From DATKCJ01 sp035513275 (GTDB lineage Bacteria > Verrucomicrobiota > Verrucomicrobiia > Opitutales > Opitutaceae), in the NCBI GenBank assembly GCA_035513275.1, contig DATKCJ010000094.1, forward strand, positions 1 to 7,946: DNA of 7,946 bases, in the 5' to 3' direction. Below the pieces are notes generated by a model, which had not been told where the DNA came from, made no database searches, and saw only the letters and a program-made list of their open reading frames with translations. Made by a program: the position numbers and the translations under genes. Positions 1 to 4,878 of this stretch are shown one piece after another (within the stretch, counting starts at the first letter, position 1; each line of letters starts with the position of its first letter).

Positions 1-1
1 G

Positions 2-241
2 GTGGTGTTCGCCGCGATCCATCCGTTCCTGTGGTCCTGGGACGATGCCGGATTCCAATGGACGCCGGGTCTCAAAGGCTGGTTCAGCACGGCCGTCGCC
101 TTTGCCGGCTCGATCGTGTTCTACAGCCTGCGTTTCAACCGCTGGAATCCGGCGCTCTCACTGCTACCGTGCTTTGCAGCGCATCTTGCAAAGAACGTCG
201 GGGTGATTGTGGTGAAAGCGTCGCAGGGCTTCTTGAGCTGA
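2..241 (+). CDS. CPBP family intramembrane metalloprotease, C-terminal fragment
   Basis: This is the last 79 residues of a membrane protein whose start lies left of the window; the frame is open to the edge and ends at TGA 239-241. Two short motifs typical of the CPBP (CAAX/Rce1/Abi) family are visible: FAAIHP near the fragment start, matching the FxxxH metal-binding motif, and HLAKN near its end, matching the last HxxxN/D motif. Hydrophobic stretches between and after them fit membrane helices. Family members cleave substrates inside the membrane, process prenylated proteins in eukaryotes, and in bacteria often serve in bacteriocin immunity or have unknown roles; the substrate here cannot be told. 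The gene converges on the pilus operon and no functional link is evident. The first conserved motif (EExxxR) would be off the window, so the family call rests on two of the three motifs. Confidence 0.62.
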   Translation: MVFAAIHPFLWSWDDAGFQWTPGLKGWFSTAVAFAGSIVFYSLRFNRWNPALSLLPCFAAHLAKNVGVIVVKASQGFLS

Positions 242-265
242 CGGCGGCCCTCCGCATTTCGGCAC

Positions 266-295
266 AAAAAAACGCCCGGGTATTGCCCGGGCGTT
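266..295 (-). terminator. Rho-independent terminator of the pilMNOPQ operon
   Basis: A perfect 10-bp inverted repeat (271-280 and 286-295) surrounds a 5-base loop. Read on the minus strand, the GC-rich stem AACGCCCGGG is followed directly by a run of seven T (A run at 266-272 on the plus strand). It starts 26 bases after the pilQ stop codon, which is the classic position for an intrinsic terminator. On the plus strand the hairpin lies 29 bases after the protease stop but is followed by GAATGC rather than T, so it should be weak for that gene. Confidence 0.9.
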
Positions 296-321
296 GAATG
301 CTGGGTTTTGGAGCGAGCGTA

Positions 322-1779
322 TTACTCCCGGAACGCCGAGCCAGGCGAACGTTGGCCGGGCAAGTCTGAGCGCTTGAGTTCCATGTCGCGGATAGACTGT
401 GAATCGAAGATTTCTTCAACGGCTGGTGTTTCGTTGTCGAGTGTCTTGGCGGTGATGAAGACGACAAGGTTTCGCGACGTCATGCTGTTATTCTTCGATT
501 TAAATAAGCCACCGATGAGCGGCAGCTCACCAAAAACCGGGACTCTCGAGCTGCCCTTTCTCGTGGTCGACTCGATGAGTCCGCCAATACCCATTGTGTG
601 ACCGTTCTTTAGGGAGACCTGTGTCTCAGTCTTTCTCACTGCGATAATCGGAATCGATGCTCCGCTGGCGCCACCGAAATTCACCGTCCCCGTACGGCTG
701 CTAACCTCGGGCGTGATTGCGAGCTTGATGAAGCCCGCGTTGTTCACCTGCGGAGTGACGTTCAAGATGATGCCGATCGCCTTGTAGGTGAATCCGCTGA
801 TCTCAAAGTTTCCACGTTCCTGGTTATAGGTGTAGTTCGGGATTGGGAACTCCTCACCGACGTTTATCTTGGCCAATACGTTGTTGAGCGTGACGACGGT
901 CGGATTCGAGACGAGGCGAACGTTTTCCTGGCCTTCAAGCAGGCTGAGGAGCAGCGAGAACTCGTTAGCGGTGAACACCGATTCCACCAAATGCGGCGCT
1001 TTAAAGAGCGACGAGAAGGAATTGACGAAGTTCGAAGAGACTGCTCCCTCTTCGAACGTGACTATGCCTGTCTGCGGATTCACAGCCGACACATGCTGTG
1101 GGGTTGAGGTGACCGGCCCCATGCCAACCCTGTAGTTGGAAAGTGAAGCCCAGTTGACGCCGATGTCCGATTGGTCGTCATTAGTGACTTCGATGAACTT
1201 CGTCTCGATCATCACTTGGGCCGTGGCGACATCGAGCTGGTCGATGATCGGCTTGATCTTCTTCAGTTGTGTCGGACGCTCGGTGATGACCAGCGCGTTA
1301 TTCCGCGCATCAATCTGAATCCGACCCCTCACCGTTTCGGACGTGTCAACCATGGCCGAGATCGTCGGATGAATTTCGGATGCTCGGGAGTAATTCAACA
1401 CAAAGACTTCGGTCGTCGTCGGCTCCAGCGAGAGCTGATCGCGGCTGACGATCTTGATGATGTTCCCCTCCTCGATGTAGGTGTAGTTCTGTTCGCTTAG
1501 CACCACCTCAAAGATCTGGCGCCATGTGACATTGCGGAGCTTCACGGACGTCCGGCCCACAAGGGTCTCGGGGACGACAAGGTTGAGTTCGAAGAGATCG
1601 GCGACGTTACGAAGAACGACGCGAATTTCCTCATTTGGGAAATCGACCGAGATCAGGTCCTTGTTCTCGGAAACTGAGACGGTGCCAGTCGCACCTTCAG
1701 CAACGAGGTCGGCCTGGCCGCGAAGGATCGCGGTAGAGAGGACACAAAGCACAACAAGCAGTAGTCGGCGGGTAGTCAT
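322..1779 (-). CDS. pilQ: Type IV pilus secretin PilQ, compact form
   Basis: Outer-membrane secretin that should form the multimeric gated channel through which the pilus fibre leaves the cell. The 485-residue protein begins with a Sec signal peptide (about 1-22, ending near LRGQA). An N0/STN domain follows at about 37-113 and an N1 domain at about 122-190. The secretin core spans about 191-448 and contains LLEGQENVRLVSNPTVV (280-296) and the family signature VPVFGELPLIGGLF (413-426). A hydrophilic tail (about 449-485) ends the protein. Typical PilQ proteins are around 700 residues and carry AMIN domains before N0; none is present here. GspD of type II secretion shares this core, but the preceding PilM, N, O and P homologues make PilQ the better call. 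The ATG lies 12 bases after the pilP stop and has no purine-rich Shine-Dalgarno sequence. This is the last gene of the operon. Confidence 0.88.
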   Translation of the reverse strand: MTTRRLLLVVLCVLSTAILRGQADLVAEGATGTVSVSENKDLISVDFPNEEIRVVLRNVADLFELNLVVPETLVGRTSVKLRNVTWRQIFEVVLSEQNYTYIEEGNIIKIVSRDQLSLEPTTTEVFVLNYSRASEIHPTISAMVDTSETVRGRIQIDARNNALVITERPTQLKKIKPIIDQLDVATAQVMIETKFIEVTNDDQSDIGVNWASLSNYRVGMGPVTSTPQHVSAVNPQTGIVTFEEGAVSSNFVNSFSSLFKAPHLVESVFTANEFSLLLSLLEGQENVRLVSNPTVVTLNNVLAKINVGEEFPIPNYTYNQERGNFEISGFTYKAIGIILNVTPQVNNAGFIKLAITPEVSSRTGTVNFGGASGASIPIIAVRKTETQVSLKNGHTMGIGGLIESTTRKGSSRVPVFGELPLIGGLFKSKNNSMTSRNLVVFITAKTLDNETPAVEEIFDSQSIRDMELKRSDLPGQRSPGSAFRE

Positions 1780-1791
1780 AGGAATGGATGT

Positions 1792-2280
1792 TTATTTGAT
1801 CTGCCGGAACAGCACTTGGCTGTTGTAGCGAATTGAAAATCGGCTCGATTCGATGCTGTCGATGATGACCGCGTAATCAACACCGTCTTTCGTCACGGTG
1901 TAGCGATCGCCTGTTTTGAGTCTCTTTTCACCAAACAGGAGGTAGGGCTCACCTCCGACTGTAACCGAACCCGTGGGAGTGATGCTGGAAGCCAGGACTT
2001 GGAGCACATCAGCGTCCGAGACCAGCTTCGGCCCTGTATCCTTTGGCCGAATTGAAGTGTCCACGATCAGATCCTTGAGATCGGTCTCGGGCGGGTTGAA
2101 CGGGTCCTTCATCGCTCTCAACTCCTCCAGGTTTGGAGCAGGACGTTCTGCAAGCGATGCATGGGCACGCTCAAGTGCGTCATTTCGAGAATTGGGCGTC
2201 GAGACGCCACTGCCTTGCCCGTGCGCACTTGCACACGCGATGAGGAGAACCAATCCGGCAACGAATATTCTCTTCTTCAT
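1792..2280 (-). CDS. pilP: PilP-like periplasmic pilus protein
   Basis: Small protein (162 residues) that probably links the PilN-PilO inner-membrane pair to the secretin. A hydrophobic export signal covers about 1-20; it contains LIAC with Cys16, which fits a lipobox, as in known PilP lipoproteins. A low-complexity linker follows, then KDPFNPP at 58-64, resembling the DPF motif found in PilP before its folded part. The C-terminal half (about 86-162) reads as a small beta domain with GEKRLKTGDRYTV and a V/I-rich end, as in PilP and GspC HR domains. The ATG overlaps the pilO stop codon in an ATGA arrangement, which implies translational coupling. Sequence similarity to PilP is faint, so the assignment depends on position, size, export signal and the DPF motif. 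A signal peptidase I site after AHG is an alternative to lipidation. Confidence 0.68.
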   Translation of the reverse strand: MKKRIFVAGLVLLIACASAHGQGSGVSTPNSRNDALERAHASLAERPAPNLEELRAMKDPFNPPETDLKDLIVDTSIRPKDTGPKLVSDADVLQVLASSITPTGSVTVGGEPYLLFGEKRLKTGDRYTVTKDGVDYAVIIDSIESSRFSIRYNSQVLFRQIK

Positions 2281-2864
2281 GGTGTTCCCATCAGTTCGAC
2301 GCTGAGGTTGACGACTACAGTTCCGCTTCGGATGCCTTCCGCCGAATCGGGTGCCCCGCGTTGCGCGGTAAATACTTTGGTGCGGTTGAAGTGCGGGCCG
2401 CGCTCTAGCCGGGTGAGAAAGGCCATGACTTGGGGAAATGAACCTTCGACGATCACGCTGTATGAAATGGGTCGGTATGCCAACGCGCCGCCGGCTGGCG
2501 CGGCAGCAACTGGTCCCGTGCCGGTCAATTGGCGCAGGAGCAGGATCTTCACCCCGGTTTCAGACTCGATCCGGTAGAAATACTGCAGGTTGCTCGCGAG
2601 GTCTTCAGGGCGGACGAGCCGGGCGTCGACGATCGAATGAAGGACTTTGAGATCCGTTAGATTCTCCCGCAACCCCGCCGCGTTGCGGAGGTTTCGCTTG
2701 ATGTTCTCGGCCTCTTTCTGGAGTTGTTCGATGTTCACACGCTCCGCATCGAGGTAATCCATCCGCATGAAGTAAGTGATTCCGATTGCAACGACGAGCA
2801 TGCAGCAAACTGCCGCAAACGCGTGCCGTTTGAGAAACTTCAGAAGGAGGCGCAAAGTGGGCAT
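2277..2864 (-). CDS. pilO: Type IV pilus inner-membrane protein PilO
   Basis: 195-residue bitopic protein of the pilus alignment complex. It has a short basic cytoplasmic N-terminus, one transmembrane helix (about 14-33), a periplasmic coiled coil (about 36-73) and a ferredoxin-like periplasmic domain (about 78-195). The stretch GSFPQVMAFLTRLERG (141-156) is the usual PilO pattern of Gly-aromatic followed by an amphipathic helix. PilO pairs with PilN through the coiled coils and periplasmic domains and contacts PilP. A flexible Ala/Gly/Pro-rich loop (about 115-128) interrupts the domain. The ATG lies three bases after the pilN stop (TGA ACC ATG), so re-initiation by the same ribosome is likely. 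The type II secretion counterpart GspM is the main alternative and is disfavoured by the neighbours. Confidence 0.8.
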   Translation of the reverse strand: MPTLRLLLKFLKRHAFAAVCCMLVVAIGITYFMRMDYLDAERVNIEQLQKEAENIKRNLRNAAGLRENLTDLKVLHSIVDARLVRPEDLASNLQYFYRIESETGVKILLLRQLTGTGPVAAAPAGGALAYRPISYSVIVEGSFPQVMAFLTRLERGPHFNRTKVFTAQRGAPDSAEGIRSGTVVVNLSVELMGTP

Positions 2865-2867
2865 GGT

Positions 2868-3470
2868 TCAGTCGGCCTTCTTGAGTTTCATGCCAATTTC
2901 GAAGAACAGGCGGTTCGCCCGTGCCTCGCGATTGATGTTGTTGAGTCGGATGCCTTCAAAACGCTGTGCAAAATATGAGTCCGCATTGAGCGCATCGAGG
3001 TAGGCGTTGGCGATTCCCGTGCCGCGCTCCGACGCGCCGACGATTGTTCCACGGATCACAAAGACATCGTCACGTCGCTCCAGCACATCGATTGCCACAA
3101 GCTTCGGAAGCGACGCGCCCAACCGACTGATCAACTCGGCGATCTCCAACGGCGACTTCGCGAATGCAGAGACTTCCGCGATTCGCTTTTCCGCCGCGGC
3201 GAACTCGCGCTGAAGACCCAGGGCCTCGTTGAATTTTGGCTTGTTCGCATCGATGTCGGCCGTCCAGCGCGCCACCTCTTCGGTTGCCTCCTTCAACTGG
3301 ACTTCGCGCGAATAGAACGCCCAAGCGACCAGGACCAAAATCGCGAGTGCAACGCCATTGATGATGAAGTCCGTCCTGACGACCTTGTTGTCGGGCAACT
3401 CGGCAGCGATCCTGAAATCGGGATGCCAGCCGGGCCCCTGCCCTGAATTTTGGCCCTTATTTTGTTTCAT
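2868..3470 (-). CDS. pilN: Type IV pilus inner-membrane protein PilN, divergent N-terminus
   Basis: 200-residue bitopic protein expected to bind PilM in the cytoplasm and PilO in the periplasm. Visible parts are a 35-residue cytoplasmic tail rich in Gln, Gly and Asn, one transmembrane helix (about 36-53), a charged coiled coil (about 54-100) and a C-terminal periplasmic domain (about 104-195). In well-studied PilN proteins the cytoplasmic tail begins with an INLLP-type motif that docks into PilM. Here the tail is longer, and the nearest match is RIAAELPD (20-27), which keeps only the Leu-Pro. The start overlaps the end of pilM by 14 bases in another frame, a compact arrangement that suggests coupled translation. 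Operon position and overall architecture support the call more than residue identity does; GspL-type proteins share this architecture. Confidence 0.75.
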   Translation of the reverse strand: MKQNKGQNSGQGPGWHPDFRIAAELPDNKVVRTDFIINGVALAILVLVAWAFYSREVQLKEATEEVARWTADIDANKPKFNEALGLQREFAAAEKRIAEVSAFAKSPLEIAELISRLGASLPKLVAIDVLERRDDVFVIRGTIVGASERGTGIANAYLDALNADSYFAQRFEGIRLNNINREARANRLFFEIGMKLKKAD

Positions 3471-4503
3471 TGGTGGTGGGCCCTGTCTGGAAGCGTCCCG
3501 CGATGCTTATCAATCCGAAATGGGCCGGGCCGGGAGCGATTCCGACAGTCGATGCGTTCCACTCGATCTTGTTCGCCTCAAGCCACGGACCGTAGTCCGG
3601 CTTCAGCACGTTCACCCCGAGGGTCGACCCAAGCGTTGTTCCAAGCCACCCGAGATTGTCCGGAAGGCCGGCGCAGACGAGCTGGCCGATCGACTGTCCG
3701 GTCTGCACCTCGTAGAATCCGATCGACGACTGGAGCTCCTTCAGGAGCTTCTTGATCAAGGTCGGTCCCATCCCGCCAAAATCAAAGGTGTTCGAGAAGA
3801 ACATTTTTGCGGCCGATTCCTCGTCCTTCAGTCCAAGTTCCTTTTGGACAATCGGGATGATCGAGTTCACGCCCAGCGCGATCGGGCGGGCCAGGTCGAC
3901 GCCGTTCAAATTGAGAATGTAGCAGTTCGTGGTCTCTTTCCCTACCTCAAGAAAGAGGGTGGGTGTCTTGCTCTCTGTGAACGCTAGGTAGCTGAGGAGC
4001 CCTCCCATCATTGCAACCGAACCCAGTTCGATCGAATCAGGATAAAGTCCCGCAGCGAGCAGGTCTTCCTGCATCTTCTTGAAGTCCTCGGTGAAACTCC
4101 CACAGAAAAGCACGTCCTTCGCATTGGTGGTCGACGCATCGACCTGCGTTCCCGTTGCCGAACCGACCAGAGCAAGCGTCATCCGCTCGGGCTCCACGCG
4201 AAACTGCGAGACCAGCAACTCGTTAAGGTAAGCCTCTTCCTTCAACTTCTTGGGGTCGACCGTCGCCTTCCGAATGAACCTTCGCTGGGGATAGAAAGCG
4301 AAGTTCGCACCCATCAAGCGGCCACGTTTCTTTCCATCAGCAAGCTCTAGCAAGGCTTCGCAAATCCCCTCGAGCTTCGCACCCGGGACCTCTTTGATCG
4401 CTTCGAACTTAAACGGGGGCACATCGGACGATGTCCGCGCCACTAAAGCGCTAAACTCGTTTATCTCGACGAAGTAACCCTGAGGCTTGCCAGAGAATAT
4501 CAT
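3457..4503 (-). CDS. pilM: PilM-like actin-fold pilus assembly protein
   Basis: 348-residue cytoplasmic protein of the FtsA/PilM actin-like fold. It probably caps the inner-membrane PilN-PilO complex and relays to the pilus motors. The second phosphate-like segment is recognisable as LFLEVGKETTNCYILNLNG, followed by ARPIALGVNSI. The adenosine-side motif appears as LVCAGLPDNLGWLGTTLG in the last quarter, followed by LGVNVLKPD. The first phosphate motif, normally near GLDIGSSSVK at the N-terminus, is replaced by GYFVEINEFSALVAR, so nucleotide binding may be altered. The frame stays open for 51 more codons to an ATG at 4656, but I chose the ATG at 4501-4503 because the fold begins there and the extra stretch looks like untranslated leader. 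It is the first gene of the operon, and its stop lies inside pilN. Confidence 0.77.
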   Translation of the reverse strand: MIFSGKPQGYFVEINEFSALVARTSSDVPPFKFEAIKEVPGAKLEGICEALLELADGKKRGRLMGANFAFYPQRRFIRKATVDPKKLKEEAYLNELLVSQFRVEPERMTLALVGSATGTQVDASTTNAKDVLFCGSFTEDFKKMQEDLLAAGLYPDSIELGSVAMMGGLLSYLAFTESKTPTLFLEVGKETTNCYILNLNGVDLARPIALGVNSIIPIVQKELGLKDEESAAKMFFSNTFDFGGMGPTLIKKLLKELQSSIGFYEVQTGQSIGQLVCAGLPDNLGWLGTTLGSTLGVNVLKPDYGPWLEANKIEWNASTVGIAPGPAHFGLISIAGRFQTGPTTNETK

Positions 4504-4730
4504 GATGGCTGGTTGATCCCAAGCCGGCCTTGCCGGGACAGGCAGCGACTTGGGTTGTAAAAAAACAACCGCAATCGCACACCCTTTCAAGAAGAAAACC
4601 GGACCCCAAGTCGTTGCACAAAGTTTTGACGGATACGCTTCTGCGCATTCGCGCACCTATCTGGACGACGGCCCGATAGATCGGGCCGTGAACCCCTCAA
4701 CAACGCGGCCACGAACCGCGCCAGACGAAG
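4504..4730 (-). promoter_or_regulatory. Intergenic leader upstream of pilM
   Basis: This 227-base gap must hold the pilus operon promoter unless transcription runs through from the helicase unit. On the minus strand a weak sigma70-like pair is possible: TTGAAA (4585-4590) and TGTTTT (4562-4567) with a 17-base spacer, only three of six matches in the second box. A small inverted repeat (4553-4558 and 4565-4570, GGTTGT/ACAACC around six A) lies about 50 bases before the pilM ATG. A 5-bp CCGGC/GCCGG hairpin (4524-4536) lies about 21 bases before the ATG. No purine-rich ribosome binding site precedes the ATG. I am confident the region is a leader but not of any single promoter. Confidence 0.35.
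4668..4689 (-). terminator. Hairpin after the bS22-like gene, possible terminator without a T tract
   Basis: A perfect 9-bp GC-rich inverted repeat (4668-4676 and 4681-4689, ACGGCCCGA/TCGGGCCGT) with a 4-base loop begins 41 bases after the stop codon of the small basic protein on the minus strand. It is placed where the end of the helicase-bS22 transcript is expected. No run of T follows on either strand, so it may instead be an RNA-stabilising end structure or a Rho-linked site. A weaker 5-bp CGCGG/CCGCG repeat (4704-4720) lies just before it. Confidence 0.45.
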
Positions 4731-4832
4731 CTACTTCTGCCAAGTCCGCTTCTTGTGGCGGCTTGAGCGCAAGCGCTTACGACGCTTGTGCTTCGACATC
4801 TTCAGACGGCGTTTCTTCTTGAGGTTACCCAT
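4731..4832 (-). CDS. bS22-like (AURKAIP1/COX24 domain) small ribosomal protein
   Basis: A 33-residue, extremely basic protein beginning MGNLKKKRRLKMSKHKRR and ending HKKRTWQK. About two thirds of its residues are Lys, Arg or His. The pattern (KKRR, K-MSKHK, R-HKK) matches the AURKAIP1/COX24 domain, found in mitochondrial ribosomal protein mS38 and in the actinobacterial small protein bS22 (similar start with KKRRKRMSKKK). These proteins bind small-subunit rRNA near the decoding region, so the likely role is a ribosomal protein. It is easily missed because the same frame stays open upstream to 5156, overlapping the helicase gene; the ATG at 4830-4832 is chosen because the basic domain starts there. 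It lies 46 bases past the helicase stop codon and is probably co-transcribed with it or driven from a promoter inside it. No Shine-Dalgarno sequence is seen; a hairpin lies just before the ATG. Confidence 0.85.
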   Translation of the reverse strand: MGNLKKKRRLKMSKHKRRKRLRSSRHKKRTWQK

Positions 4833-4838
4833 GGTCGG

Positions 4839-4868
4839 AAGCGGCAGACCGTGCGTCTCCGGCCGCTT
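4839..4868 (-). promoter_or_regulatory. Hairpin immediately upstream of the bS22-like start codon
   Basis: On the minus strand this segment folds as a 7-bp stem (AAGCGGC at 4862-4868 with GCCGCTT at 4839-4845). A three-base bulge (CGG, 4859-4861) separates it from a 4-bp inner stem (AGAC at 4855-4858 with GTCT at 4846-4849) closed by a 5-base loop. It ends six bases before the ATG at 4832 and begins 10 bases after the helicase stop. It therefore occupies the place where a ribosome binding site would be and could control translation of the small protein. There is no following T tract, so it is not an ordinary terminator. Confidence 0.5.
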
Positions 4869-4878
4869 GATGTAAAGC

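Noticed and set aside
3358..3987. A 209-residue plus-strand open frame
   Set aside because: It lies opposite pilN and pilM, has no recognisable domain and no plausible start signal.
4569..4586. Sigma54-like promoter on the minus strand (GG-N10-GC with TTGC)
   Set aside because: Only the GG and TTGC cores match; the CAC after GG is missing, and such minimal matches are common by chance. No enhancer-like site is visible.
4504..4656. N-terminal extension of pilM to the ATG at 4656, with a hydrophobic FFLKGCAIAVVFL stretch
   Set aside because: PilM is a soluble cytoplasmic protein. The extension has no PilM-like content, and the region carries repeats and A/T runs more typical of a leader.
4626..4660. 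Plus-strand TTGACG as a -35 box
   Set aside because: No fitting -10 box follows at proper spacing and no plus-strand gene lies downstream.
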